Under the pieces are notes generated by a model. It had not been told where the DNA came from and searched no databases. It saw only the letters and a list, made by a program, of their open reading frames with translations. 64,000 nt of DNA from the NCBI GenBank assembly GCA_002721545.1, contig PBKR01000031.1:1-64000 (forward strand). Reading direction: 5' to 3'. A program made the position numbers and the translations under genes. Source of the DNA: Nitrosomonadaceae bacterium. GTDB lineage: Bacteria > Pseudomonadota > Gammaproteobacteria > Burkholderiales > Nitrosomonadaceae. This document shows positions 39,366 through 48,441 of this stretch, piece after piece (position 1 is the first letter of the stretch; each line of letters starts with the position of its first letter).

Positions 39366-40481
39366 TTACGTAGGCCACTGATAGGGAGCAACATCAAACG
39401 GCTGGGAGTTATTCATAACCATATTTGATAAAATATGAGCGCTACTAGGCGCCATGGTCACTCCATAGCGATGATGGCCACTACTTAAATACAGGTTATC
39501 AAAGATAGGGTGGCGACTAATAATTGGTATATTTTCGGGTGACCCCGGGCGGAGTCCTGCCCAGTGCCCAACTAAAGTTTTTTCTGATAGCACAGGTATG
39601 AATTTGTGCGCCCTTTCTAATAGCTTCTTCCGCACATCCGCAGTAACACTTTTATCAAACTTCGTATTCTCCATAGAGCTTCCTGCAAGTATATACCCAT
39701 CTTTTCTTGGTATAAGATAAAAATCACCTTGCAATACAATTTTATCAAGCAAACCAGTTTTTACTTTAAAAAGTAACATCTGACCCCGCACCGGATAAAT
39801 ATCAATTTTTAAAGCATATTTATCAAGAATTTCACGGCTCCACGCTCCAGCTGCCACAATATAATTTGCACCCGAGTAGTCTCCTTGATCAGTAATTACT
39901 GATTTAACCCGATTTTGGCTCATCCGCCAGCCTTTAACCTCAGTGTGCTCTATGATAGAGCCACCAGATAATTCTACCGACCTTTTCAATGCCTGTAATA
40001 ATCTAGGGCTACGCACTTGCGCTACGGAAGGAAGCCATAATGCTGAATTATCAGTACATCCAACTAATTTTAATTTTGGAAAAATTTCATTTATATATAT
40101 TTCTTTCATAGGAAAGGCATTGCCGGCACACCATTCTTTTGCCCCAACAAACCGAACCTCTTGATCGCCTATGACAGGAAATACCAACATTCCAGAGACT
40201 CGATATTCTGGATCGATTCCTGTTTCTTGTTTAAGAGTTTCGGTCAATTCTGGTAACAATTGATTACTAAATTGAGTTAATTGCGTAACGGAATTTGGAT
40301 AATCCCAAGGGAGCAACGGCAAAAGTATTCCCCCTCCTGCCCAAGAAGCCTCTCTTCCACTATAACCACGCTCCAGTATGCTCACCTTTGCACCCAGCCG
40401 TAATAACTTATGCGCTACGGTAAGCCCAATTATTCCCCCACCTATAATAACAATGTCTGCTGACAAAAAATTATTCCCCAC
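39366..40481 (-). CDS. thiO: Glycine oxidase ThiO-like FAD-dependent oxidoreductase
   Basis: Oxidises glycine to the iminoglycine used in thiazole formation for thiamine. The 371-residue DAO-family protein has the N-terminal dinucleotide fold IVIIGGGIIGLTVAHKLLRLG, the GREASWAGGGIL active-site approach and the C-terminal HRYGVTMAPSSA segment typical of ThiO. No other thiamine-thiazole genes lie nearby and no TPP riboswitch motif is visible in the 249-base upstream region. D-amino acid dehydrogenase activity is the alternative. Confidence 0.85.
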   Translation of the reverse strand: MGNNFLSADIVIIGGGIIGLTVAHKLLRLGAKVSILERGYSGREASWAGGGILLPLLPWDYPNSVTQLTQFSNQLLPELTETLKQETGIDPEYRVSGMLVFPVIGDQEVRFVGAKEWCAGNAFPMKEIYINEIFPKLKLVGCTDNSALWLPSVAQVRSPRLLQALKRSVELSGGSIIEHTEVKGWRMSQNRVKSVITDQGDYSGANYIVAAGAWSREILDKYALKIDIYPVRGQMLLFKVKTGLLDKIVLQGDFYLIPRKDGYILAGSSMENTKFDKSVTADVRKKLLERAHKFIPVLSEKTLVGHWAGLRPGSPENIPIISRHPIFDNLYLSSGHHRYGVTMAPSSAHILSNMVMNNSQPFDVAPYQWPT

Positions 40482-40730
40482 TTAAAACATCTTGTATTTT
40501 AGACAAATACTAGAAACATATTAACCACTATTAAGCCCTAACGACTTAATAGTAATAAAACTACTCAACGAAACTATTAAAATTATAAAGCTAGAGGTAC
40601 CAGCACCAACGGCTCCATAGCCGGTAATATTATTCTAATAATAAAATAATAAATTAGCTTCCTGGCATAAATAGATTAACTACACATTATCCCGAGTAAA
40701 ATTGACTGAAATGATCAGATATAGTTAGAG

Positions 40731-41681
40731 CTAATTTTTATGCTTAGGTAATGGAAAAACTACATCCTCAACCACACCACTTATTTCCTGTACATTCACT
40801 TCGCCCATAGCGTACCTGGCACCAATCTGTTTAATCCGTGAAATAACCTCTTGCACTATAATTTCAGGAGCAGAGGCCCCAGCAGTGATGCCAATTCGAG
40901 TTTTTTTATGCAACCATTTTTCTTTTAATTGCTCAGCACGATCTATCATGTAAGCATCCTTACCGGCATTGCGTGCCACATCACATAAACGATTAGAATT
41001 AGAACTGTTTGGTGACCCAACTATAATTACTAAATCACATTTCTTAGCTATTGATTTAACTGCGTCTTGACGATTTTGTGTAGCGTAACAAATATCATCT
41101 TTTTTCGGTCCAGTAATTTCCGGGAACCGACGCTTTAAAGCTGAAATTATTCTACCAGCATCATCTACTGACAAGGTGGTTTGAGTAACATATGCAAGAT
41201 TAGCAGTGTTTACAACTTGTAATTTATCAACATCTTTTTCTGTTTCTACCAGATACATACGACCACCTACACCTTCAGCCTGACCCATTGTCCCTTCAAC
41301 TTCTGGATGCCCTTGATGGCCAATCATAATAATTTCCTTGCCCTGGGCCCTCATTTTAGCAACTTCAACATGAACTTTCTTAACTAAAGGACATGTTGCG
41401 TCAAATACTTTAAAATTCCTAGCTTCCGCTTCTTGACGTACTTTATGAGAGACCCCATGCGCGCTAAAAATTAAAATACTACCACCTGGTACCTCATCAA
41501 GATTTTCAACAAATACAGCTCCTTTTTTCTCAAGATTTTCTACTACAAAACGATTATGCACCACTTCATGACGAACATAAATTGGTGAGCCATGCATGGT
41601 TAAAGCCTGCTCTACAATCTCTATTGCACGATCTACTCCTGCACAAAAGCCTCTAGGATTTGCTAGTAATACGTCTATCAC
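40731..41681 (-). CDS. ispH: 4-hydroxy-3-methylbut-2-enyl diphosphate reductase
   Basis: Last enzyme of the MEP isoprenoid pathway; an iron-sulfur protein giving IPP and DMAPP. The 316-residue protein has the three cluster cysteines Cys13 (NPRGFCAGV), Cys97 ([11 protein letters not shown]) and Cys198 ([10 protein letters not shown]), one residue offset from E. coli, plus the catalytic Glu in the [10 protein letters not shown] region and SSNSNRL. No operon partner: flanking gaps are 249 and 127 bases. Confidence 0.97.
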   Translation of the reverse strand: MIDVLLANPRGFCAGVDRAIEIVEQALTMHGSPIYVRHEVVHNRFVVENLEKKGAVFVENLDEVPGGSILIFSAHGVSHKVRQEAEARNFKVFDATCPLVKKVHVEVAKMRAQGKEIIMIGHQGHPEVEGTMGQAEGVGGRMYLVETEKDVDKLQVVNTANLAYVTQTTLSVDDAGRIISALKRRFPEITGPKKDDICYATQNRQDAVKSIAKKCDLVIIVGSPNSSNSNRLCDVARNAGKDAYMIDRAEQLKEKWLHKKTRIGITAGASAPEIIVQEVISRIKQIGARYAMGEVNVQEISGVVEDVVFPLPKHKN

Positions 41682-41808
41682 TTGTTAACCCTCCAATTTT
41701 AGACATCAATACTAAACTAAAAATCTACCTATACTAAGAAATAGCCAGCAAATCTCGTGTCAATTTTAAGCAGATATTTACTCATGTTAACGATTGCTTA
41801 TCCTCTGA

Positions 41809-42927
41809 TTATTTATCTGAATATTTTTTAATTAAAGCTGCGCGCTCCTCATAAGCTTTGCGGGCAATAGAAATATCTTCTAAAAAATGTGGTAGCTCAT
41901 TAATTTTCAAAGCTTGTGGCCCATCAACAAGCGCTTTACTTGGCGCAGGATGAAAATCTACCAGAATCATATTTGCCCCTGCAATTACTCCTTGAGCTGT
42001 AGCCTGCATAACATCTAATATGCCCTCTGGAGAACATGTACGTGTACCAACAGAATGCGAAGGATCAATACAAACTGGCATACGTGTTAAACGCTTTACT
42101 ACAGGCACATGAGCAAAATCTACAAAATTACGATGGGGGTCAGCGCCAGTAGTTTTCATTCCTCGTAGACCAAACACCACCTTACTATTTCCCTCTGAGG
42201 CCAAATATTCTGCCGCATTCAGTGACTCATCTAATGTAATTCCAAAACCACGCTTAATAAGTACTGGAAAATCCTGTTGGCGCCCTACAATTTTTAACAA
42301 CTCAAAATTTTGTGTATTTCTAGTACCAATCTGAAGCATTACTCCTGTGGGGTTGCCAGCTTGATCTAGTGATTCACGAATTTCATCAACATGAGATTCA
42401 TGTGTAACCTCCATAGCAATAACTTTAATGCCATACTTTCCTGCCAAATCAAAAACATAGGGCAAACATGTTTTACCATGTCCCTGAAAAGAATATGGGC
42501 TAGTACGAGGCTTATAAGCTCCCATACGTGTACAATTTAAATCATGCTCTCTTAATGCCTTCATCATTAATTCAACATGTTCTGGTGTATCAACTGCACA
42601 CAATCCTGCAAATATATTTAGCGTGTCTTGCCCAAAACACACTCCATTATAATCAAAGTGAGTAGGGCGGCTATCATTCTTGTGCCTACCAAGCACACGA
42701 TACTCCTCAGAAATTCGTACCACTCTATCTACACATGGGAGGCCTTGCATATCTTCTAAAGATAAAGCTTTGGTATCGCCAATCAGATACACCTCCGTTA
42801 ATGTTTGTGCAGCGCCATCTTCAGCATGCACACGGGTAGAAATACCTGGAAGTCGAGCAAGATGCTTCATTAATTGTTTGTAATCAGGGTCAGACGCACA
42901 TGCATTCGGAGTTAAAATAAGGATCAT
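41809..42927 (-). CDS. 3-deoxy-7-phosphoheptulonate (DAHP) synthase, type I-beta with N-terminal regulatory domain
   Basis: First enzyme of the shikimate pathway, condensing phosphoenolpyruvate and erythrose 4-phosphate. In the 372-residue protein the N-terminal ferredoxin-like domain (about 1-80) resembles the allosteric domain of Thermotoga-type DAHP synthase. The barrel holds FAGLCAVDTPEH, GAYKPRTSPYSFQG, the PEP/metal motif IKRGFG, and IDPSHSVGTR. It belongs to the I-beta class, not the E. coli AroFGH class. Feedback by an aromatic amino acid is likely but the effector is not readable. Confidence 0.92.
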   Translation of the reverse strand: MILILTPNACASDPDYKQLMKHLARLPGISTRVHAEDGAAQTLTEVYLIGDTKALSLEDMQGLPCVDRVVRISEEYRVLGRHKNDSRPTHFDYNGVCFGQDTLNIFAGLCAVDTPEHVELMMKALREHDLNCTRMGAYKPRTSPYSFQGHGKTCLPYVFDLAGKYGIKVIAMEVTHESHVDEIRESLDQAGNPTGVMLQIGTRNTQNFELLKIVGRQQDFPVLIKRGFGITLDESLNAAEYLASEGNSKVVFGLRGMKTTGADPHRNFVDFAHVPVVKRLTRMPVCIDPSHSVGTRTCSPEGILDVMQATAQGVIAGANMILVDFHPAPSKALVDGPQALKINELPHFLEDISIARKAYEERAALIKKYSDK

Positions 42928-43236
42928 AAAATATAATAAAAATTAGTTATAAAGGTATACAGAATAATAAATGCAACAAATTTTGATTTTAACTGAAATA
43001 ACCGCCACTTGCCATGTAATTGAATATAGAGTTTAATTACTAATTTTAGTAAAAATTGCTATGGAGAAGATCCTTATCTATTCTCACTCTATACAATCAA
43101 TAGAATTCTGTCATGCAATAGTAGAATAAATAACACTTTTACTAAAAAGATTACCCATTAATAATAGGTCAAAATCAAAAGACATTTATTGCCTATTTAC
43201 CAAACTTAAGCCTTTATCCCTAAAATAGACACGAAA
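42928..43236. other. Intergenic region between DAHP synthase and miaA, no gene seen
   Basis: 309 bp of AT-rich DNA between divergent genes. No frame of coding quality. A 7-bp inverted repeat TTACTAA-TT-TTAGTAA lies at 43037-43052. Promoters for both neighbours must lie here, but I cannot single out convincing -35/-10 pairs. Confidence 0.6.
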
Positions 43237-44250
43237 TTGGCTACCTCATTATCCAGAAAAAACCCTGCTTATAATCTAGGAATTAAAAATCCCATAGAAA
43301 GTCCACCTGCTATTTTTTTGATGGGCCCGACAGCAAGCGGTAAAAGTAATATTGCCCTGGAAATTGCCAAAAATCTACCTGTAGAAATTGTTAGTGTAGA
43401 TTCCGCTCAGGTATACCGACATATGGATATTGGAACCGCTAAACCAAGTACAACAACAATGGCATCTGTACCCCATCACCTTATCAATTTAATTGAACCA
43501 AATGAGCGTTATTCTGCTGCACAATTCAGAAAAGATGCTTTAATTGCTATGAAAGAAATTACTAGCCGAGGCAAAATTCCGCTGCTAGTTGGTGGCACCA
43601 TGCTTTATTACCGAGCGTTATTTGAAGGAATGTCTGAACTCCCGTCTGCTGACAGATTGGTACGTGAAAAAATTGACAATAGAGCAAAAGATATTGGATG
43701 GCCTGCAATCCATAAAGAATTACAACAGATAGATTCAACAATCGCATCACGTATTCAGCCCACCGATAGTCAACGTATTCAACGTGCTCTGGAAGTATAT
43801 TATCTGACTAATAAACCCATGTCAGAGCTACTAAAATCTAAACAGGCACACTTTCCTTATTGTGTTAATAGTATTGCTCTGATCCCTGATGATCGGATCG
43901 TTCTTCATAAACAGATTGCTCTCCGCTTCGAAAAAATGCTGAAACTAGGCCTAATCGATGAGGTTCGCGTTGTACGAGATACATTCTGTCTTAATACGAA
44001 TGCTGCCTCAATGAGATGTGTAGGCTATCGTCAGGCATGTATGTATCTAGACAACAAGATCAACTGGGCTGAAATGTATGAAATGAGCCTTGCTGCAACG
44101 CGTCAGTTAGCAAAAAGGCAGCTAACCTGGCTTCGAACAATGCAGAAAATTAAAGAATTTAATTGCTTTACAGAAAATTTACCGAGACTAGTTTTAGATT
44201 TTTTAAAACAAACTGACTTAAACGTGAATAGAATAAGCAAAACCAAATAA
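43237..44250 (+). CDS. miaA: tRNA dimethylallyltransferase
   Basis: Adds the isopentenyl group to A37 of tRNAs reading UNN codons. The 337-residue protein has the P-loop GPTASGKS (30-37), VDSAQVYRHMDIGTAKPS, GGTMLYYRAL and the C-terminal tRNA-binding RQLAKRQLTWLR. The only usual start before the P-loop, leaving a family-sized N-terminus, is TTG at 43237; an in-frame TAA stands at 43207. No clear Shine-Dalgarno is seen. The next gene begins two bases after the stop, so they are cotranscribed. Confidence 0.95.
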   Translation: MATSLSRKNPAYNLGIKNPIESPPAIFLMGPTASGKSNIALEIAKNLPVEIVSVDSAQVYRHMDIGTAKPSTTTMASVPHHLINLIEPNERYSAAQFRKDALIAMKEITSRGKIPLLVGGTMLYYRALFEGMSELPSADRLVREKIDNRAKDIGWPAIHKELQQIDSTIASRIQPTDSQRIQRALEVYYLTNKPMSELLKSKQAHFPYCVNSIALIPDDRIVLHKQIALRFEKMLKLGLIDEVRVVRDTFCLNTNAASMRCVGYRQACMYLDNKINWAEMYEMSLAATRQLAKRQLTWLRTMQKIKEFNCFTENLPRLVLDFLKQTDLNVNRISKTK

Positions 44251-44252
44251 AT

Positions 44253-46022
44253 ATGGGAAATATAATTCCAATAGAAGTAGCAAAAACATTGGACGGGTTA
44301 TTTAGTGAGCGAGTAAGGCTCTCTGCCAAAACAAGAGCATATCGTAGCTATAATAAGACTACCCAGAAATGGCATAACTATACTTGGGAACAGATAGAAA
44401 AAGAGGTCGCACGGTGGCAAATTGCTCTGGCTAAAGAAGGCTTGGTAGCTGGCGATCGTGTGGCAATAATGTTAAAGAATTGCCCCGAATGGGTAATATT
44501 TGATCAAGCCGCATTAGGATTAGGGCTAGTAGTGGTACCTCTTTATACAGAAGACCGAGCAGAGAATACAGCATATATTTTAATTGATTCTGGCGCCAAA
44601 CTATTACTACTTGAAGACCAAGAACAATGGCAACCACTAAAAAATTTAGGCAATCATAAGCTTAATTTATATAAAGTTATAACGATTAGCAAACCTGAGA
44701 ATTATACAAACAACAATATTATTGATGATAATGTAAATGCACTTAGTGACTGGCTTCCAAAAAAAAACGGGGAAATGAAACATATGAACCACAAGCCAAA
44801 CGACCTTGCTACAATTATGTATACCTCTGGAACCTCCGGCCGTCCCAAGGGAGTAATGCTTAGCCATCATAACCTCCTAACTAATGCTAATAATTGCTTA
44901 CAGGTTGTACCAGTCTGGCAAGACGATGTGTTTCTCTCATTTTTACCTCTTTCTCACGCATTTGAACGCACTGTGGGGTACTACCTTCCTTTAATGGCTG
45001 GAGCTACAGTTGCCTATGCACGCTCAATACCTCATTTACATGAAGACCTAATAAATATTGGTCCCTCAATACTTATTTCGGTACCACGTATTTATGATCG
45101 AATTTATTCTGTAACTCACGCAAAACTAAAAAAGAAATCTATTATCAGTCGTCTTATATTTAAATGTACTGTTGAAATTGGATACAGCCGCTTTAAACTA
45201 CAACAAAAAAGAGGCCCTAAGAAAGTATCACATTTATTGTGGCCTATTCTAAATACTCTAATAGCAAAAAAAGTAATAAATAAACTAGGTGGCCGAATAC
45301 GGCTAGCTATGGCAGGAGGAGCTCCATTATCAACAGAAGTATCACGTATGTTTATTGGCCTGGGACTACCAGTCTTACAAGGCTATGGGATGACCGAATG
45401 TAGCCCAGTTGCCTCTGTCAATAGTATAAAAAACAATATCCCATCTAGCGTGGGCCATGTTATTCCTGGTACAAAAGTAAAGATCGGAGAAAAAGGCACA
45501 CTTCTAATTCATGGCCCAAATGTTATGCTTGGATATTGGAACAACCCTGAAGCCACAAAAGCTATTTTAACTTCTGATGGATGGCTTGACTCTGGTGATG
45601 TGGCCCACATTAATAATGGCACAATAACAATTACAGGTCGCTTAAAAGAAATTATTGTTATGTCAACTGGCGAAAAAATTCCACCTGCTGATATGGAATC
45701 AGCAATTTTACGCGACCCATTATTTGATCAGGTAATATTAATAGGAGAGGGGCGTACATTCCTCAGTGCATTAGTGGTGATAAACCAGGACTACCAAGAG
45801 AAATTTACACCACAGAATAAAAATACAGAAAAAATTCTTCTCAGAAGAATTGCTCAACAAATAACTGAGTTCCCAGGTTATGCCAAAATAAAACGTGTAG
45901 CTCTATGTAAGGAACCATGGACCATTAAAAATGGAATGCTAACTCCTACCTTAAAACTTAAACGAACGAAATTATTAACCCACTATAAAAGCACAATTAA
46001 CAAATTATATATGGGGCGCTAA
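44253..46022 (+). CDS. AMP-forming long-chain fatty acid-CoA (or -ACP) ligase
   Basis: ANL-superfamily adenylating enzyme of 589 residues that activates a fatty acid with ATP. It has the AMP-binding P-loop IMYTSGTSGRPKG (188-200), GAPLSTEVSRMF, the adenine motif QGYGMTECSPV and the hinge GWLDSGDVAH followed by GRLKEIIVMSTGEKI. It resembles the LC-FACS/menaquinone-like AMP ligases common in betaproteobacteria. Acceptor (CoA or ACP) is not decidable; an orphan ACP gene lies 1.6 kb downstream on the other strand. Two bases after miaA. Confidence 0.9.
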   Translation: MGNIIPIEVAKTLDGLFSERVRLSAKTRAYRSYNKTTQKWHNYTWEQIEKEVARWQIALAKEGLVAGDRVAIMLKNCPEWVIFDQAALGLGLVVVPLYTEDRAENTAYILIDSGAKLLLLEDQEQWQPLKNLGNHKLNLYKVITISKPENYTNNNIIDDNVNALSDWLPKKNGEMKHMNHKPNDLATIMYTSGTSGRPKGVMLSHHNLLTNANNCLQVVPVWQDDVFLSFLPLSHAFERTVGYYLPLMAGATVAYARSIPHLHEDLINIGPSILISVPRIYDRIYSVTHAKLKKKSIISRLIFKCTVEIGYSRFKLQQKRGPKKVSHLLWPILNTLIAKKVINKLGGRIRLAMAGGAPLSTEVSRMFIGLGLPVLQGYGMTECSPVASVNSIKNNIPSSVGHVIPGTKVKIGEKGTLLIHGPNVMLGYWNNPEATKAILTSDGWLDSGDVAHINNGTITITGRLKEIIVMSTGEKIPPADMESAILRDPLFDQVILIGEGRTFLSALVVINQDYQEKFTPQNKNTEKILLRRIAQQITEFPGYAKIKRVALCKEPWTIKNGMLTPTLKLKRTKLLTHYKSTINKLYMGR

Positions 46023-46144
46023 ATTTTCTCTCAGAATACTTATAAGTATATATATAACAAGAAAAAATAATAAAAAATGCATTGCTAATATAAAAGCAGG
46101 TAAAAGGAAAATATAGGGGGTGCGACAATTTATCCATTTTCTTA

Positions 46145-46172
46145 TAGACAAAATTTATTTGTCTTGTATAAT
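46145..46172 (+). promoter_or_regulatory. Probable nirK promoter with overlapping palindromic operator
   Basis: TAGACA (46145-46150) and TATAAT (46167-46172) are separated by 16 bp, a strong sigma-70 type promoter facing nirK. The 19-mer AGACAAAATTTATTTGTCT (46146-46164), with perfect 7-bp arms, covers the -35 and the spacer, the typical position of a repressor site. Expected transcription start is near 46179, giving a leader of about 130 nt before nirK. The 290-bp gap also contains the palindromes ATACTTATAAGTAT (46036-46049) and AAGATATCTT further down. It does not match the FNR/NNR box TTGAT-N4-ATCAA. Confidence 0.6.
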
Positions 46173-46312
46173 GAGACTCATTCCTTAGTAAATATAGTGT
46201 ATTTAGCTCATAAAAGTAAATTAGATAAAGATATCTTGTTTGAGATTATGCGCTTTATAAACTTTTTATCTGGAATCAATATTGAATTTAAATAATAATT
46301 TGTGGAGAAAAT

Positions 46313-47395
46313 ATGAACAAGGCACTAGTTAAATTATCTGTAGGACTTGCTGTTTTATGCTTCGGGGCAACTCAAGCTATGGCAAATGCGCCAAAAGGCA
46401 CCCCGAGCGTAACACAAGAATTGGTTGCTCCTCCTTTTGTTCCTAAGCATGACCAAGTTGCAAAAGGCGGGCCTAAATTAGTTAAGGTACGTCTTGTTGT
46501 AGAAGAAAAACTAATGAAAGCTGACGCCAATGCTAGTTACTGGGCGCTAACTTTCAATGGCTCAGTTCCTGCACCATTGATAATTGCGCATGAAGGCGAT
46601 TGGGTTGAATTAACTTTAGTTAATCCAAAAAGTAATTCAATGGCCCATAACCTTGATTTCCATGCTGCAACTGGTAAATTAGGCGGCGCACTTTTAGATA
46701 AAGTTGCACCTGGAGAAGAAGTTGTTTTGACTTGGAAAGCATTAAAGCCAGGCGTATTTGTTTATCATTGTGCTCCAGGTGGAACCATGATTCCTTTCCA
46801 TACTATTTCTGGAATGAATGGGGCCGTGATGATACTTCCTCGTAAAGGGCTAACCGATGCCGATGGGAAACCTTGGCATTATGATCGCGCCTATTACATA
46901 GGTGAACAAGACCTTTATTTGCCTAAAGATAAAAATGGTAAGTTTAAGAAATATGCTCAACCACTCGAAGGAATGGCTGACATGTTAGAAACAGCAAAAT
47001 CTCTTGTTCCTTCTCACGTTGTCTTTAATGGTACCGCAGGTGCATTAACAGGAGACAATGCTCTTAAAGGAAAGGTTGGCGAAAGAGTTTTGTTTATTCA
47101 TTCTCAAGCTAATCGTGATTCCCGCCCTCATTTGATCGGCGGACATGCTGATTTAGTTTGGACTGGTGGTTCATTCAGTGATACCCCAGCTACTGGATAT
47201 GAAACCTGGTTCGTTCCAGGTGGATCTGCAGTTGCTGCTGGATATAAATTTGAGCAGCCTGGCCTATATGTTTATCTCAGTCACAACCTGATTGAGGCAG
47301 TTCTGCTAGGCGCAGCTGCACATATGATGATTGAAGGTGATTGGAACAATGATATAATGGAACAAACCAAAGCACCAGGTCCTATATCTAAATAA
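46313..47395 (+). CDS. nirK: Copper-containing nitrite reductase (NO-forming)
   Basis: Periplasmic trimer reducing nitrite to nitric oxide. The 360-residue precursor has a signal peptide (cleavage near AMANA, about residue 26) and two cupredoxin domains. Type 1 copper ligands are His112, Cys153, His163 and Met168; type 2 ligands are His117, His152 and His324; catalytic residues Asp115 and His273 are present. The Cys-to-His loop HCAPGGTMIPFH is one residue longer than in Alcaligenes, a variant known in other NirK. GGAGA lies seven bases before the ATG. Own promoter and perfect terminator: monocistronic, probably strongly expressed. In ammonia oxidisers NirK serves nitrifier denitrification. 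Confidence 0.96.
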   Translation: MNKALVKLSVGLAVLCFGATQAMANAPKGTPSVTQELVAPPFVPKHDQVAKGGPKLVKVRLVVEEKLMKADANASYWALTFNGSVPAPLIIAHEGDWVELTLVNPKSNSMAHNLDFHAATGKLGGALLDKVAPGEEVVLTWKALKPGVFVYHCAPGGTMIPFHTISGMNGAVMILPRKGLTDADGKPWHYDRAYYIGEQDLYLPKDKNGKFKKYAQPLEGMADMLETAKSLVPSHVVFNGTAGALTGDNALKGKVGERVLFIHSQANRDSRPHLIGGHADLVWTGGSFSDTPATGYETWFVPGGSAVAAGYKFEQPGLYVYLSHNLIEAVLLGAAAHMMIEGDWNNDIMEQTKAPGPISK

Positions 47396-47416
47396 TAATA
47401 TTGTTCCTAGTTTCAT

Positions 47417-47452
47417 AAAAATGGCTTCAATCATATGATTGAAGCCATTTTT
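47417..47452 (+). terminator. Terminator of nirK, perfect 36-bp palindrome
   Basis: Bases 47417-47434 are the exact reverse complement of 47435-47452, with core ATGGCTTCAATCAT and ATGATTGAAGCCAT flanked by A-tract and T-tract. It begins 21 bases after the nirK stop. Symmetry makes it able to terminate on both strands, though the nearest minus-strand gene (ACP) ends 200 bp away at 47653. Confidence 0.9.
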
Positions 47453-47652
47453 CTATATGAATCATATAAACAATAAATTACAAATAAAAATAACAATCTA
47501 AACACCGCCCAACAAAACAAAAATACCAAAAAATCAATTATCGTACCAATTACCGTTTACACAAATATCGACTTGACTAACAATACTTATTTTCTTAATA
47601 GAAAATTGAATAGTAAATAGATAACCTACTATAAAAATTTAGCTGGATTATT

Positions 47653-47904
47653 TCATTCAGCTAATTTTTGCTCAACAAAACAAACAAGACTACCAAGAGT
47701 CTCGAATGTTTTAGCATTAATCTCATCATCATTAACCGTAATATCAAAATGCTCTGTTAAAGCAACAACAACATTCACAACAGCCATTGAATCTAATTCT
47801 GGAATACCTCCTAGCAAACTTGATTCTGCCGTTATAGAACCCTTCTTTTCATTTATACCGAGCACATCTGATAAAATATCTTTCACTTTATCAAAGTTAT
47901 CCAT
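47653..47904 (-). CDS. Acyl carrier protein-like phosphopantetheine-binding protein
   Basis: An 83-residue four-helix carrier protein with the phosphopantetheine serine Ser39 in PELDSMAVV, acidic overall. The sequence (MDNFDKVKDILSDVLGI) is unlike the fatty-acid AcpP (motif GADSLD) and resembles the specialised ACPs of exopolysaccharide/exosortase or secondary-metabolite loci. No synthase, transferase or exosortase gene adjoins it; the nearest possible partners are the acyl ligase at 44253 and the flippase at 52126. GGAG precedes the ATG by six bases, so it is probably translated. Confidence 0.85.
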   Translation of the reverse strand: MDNFDKVKDILSDVLGINEKKGSITAESSLLGGIPELDSMAVVNVVVALTEHFDITVNDDEINAKTFETLGSLVCFVEQKLAE

Positions 47905-48441
47905 AATTACTCCGCTATTATGATTTTTTATTCCGAACCTACTCTATTCTTTACTATATGTAGACCATACTAACTTGCAACTATTAATAGTATTATTAAA
48001 TCAAATTAATGCATTTAACTGATGCTATTCACTAAAAATTACGAGTTATCAAACAAATGTTTGTATATGGTATTTTACAAAATTTCTTGACTCCGTAATG
48101 ATCCTCTGTTGCCTAGGGGGAATATAATAGACAAAACTCTGAAGATATGGGCTAATAAGCATGAAATAAGCTTCATAGGCCTTATATAGCATATAAATAT
48201 AGAAAATTTGCTTTAATTTTATTAAGAATGGCAACTACTTATTCTTAATAAAATCTATTTACAACAACCATCTTATCAATATCAGCTACACCAACACTAA
48301 AGCAAGAAATCTCATAGGTTGCTAAGAAATAAAATTAGGCTAATCTCAGATAAATAACTTACTTATAAAACACCATGATTCTAAAAGCTACATACAAACC
48401 AACTCATACTATTTTGCCAGAAATTATATATATCCTTAATA
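47905..48441. other. Intergenic region with no recognisable gene
   Basis: 537 bp of very AT-rich DNA between the ACP and DUF3460 genes, both on the minus strand. The longest frame (48049-48234, minus) is low-complexity Tyr/Ile/Phe-rich, without a ribosome binding site or family resemblance, and I do not call it. The ACP promoter presumably lies near 47920-48000. A 14-bp inverted repeat is listed separately. Confidence 0.6.
48216..48254. repeat. 14-bp perfect inverted repeat, possible weak terminator
   Basis: ATTTTATTAAGAAT (48216-48229) pairs perfectly with ATTCTTAATAAAAT (48241-48254) across an 11-nt loop. The stem is almost all A-T, so as an RNA hairpin it would be weak. It lies 188 bp downstream of the DUF3460 stop on the minus strand and could also be a binding site. 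Confidence 0.5.

Noticed and set aside
40482..40730. TPP riboswitch upstream of thiO
   Set aside because: The thi-box core sequences are not found on the minus strand. A small GC-rich hairpin (CGGCT-CCAT-AGCCG, 40610-40623) exists but has no U-tract and no match to the TPP fold.
13529..43310. Shared octapeptide GIKNPIES at the MetK C-terminus and in the MiaA N-terminal leader
   Set aside because: The codons differ at most synonymous positions and the proteins are unrelated, so this is most likely chance.
46130..46300. FNR/NNR-type binding site upstream of nirK
   Set aside because: No TTGAT-N4-ATCAA-like sequence; the palindrome present has a different core (AGACAAA/TTTGTCT).
48049..48234. 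61-codon minus-strand frame in the gene-poor region
   Set aside because: Tyr/Ile/Phe-rich translation typical of AT-rich non-coding DNA, no ribosome binding site and no family resemblance.
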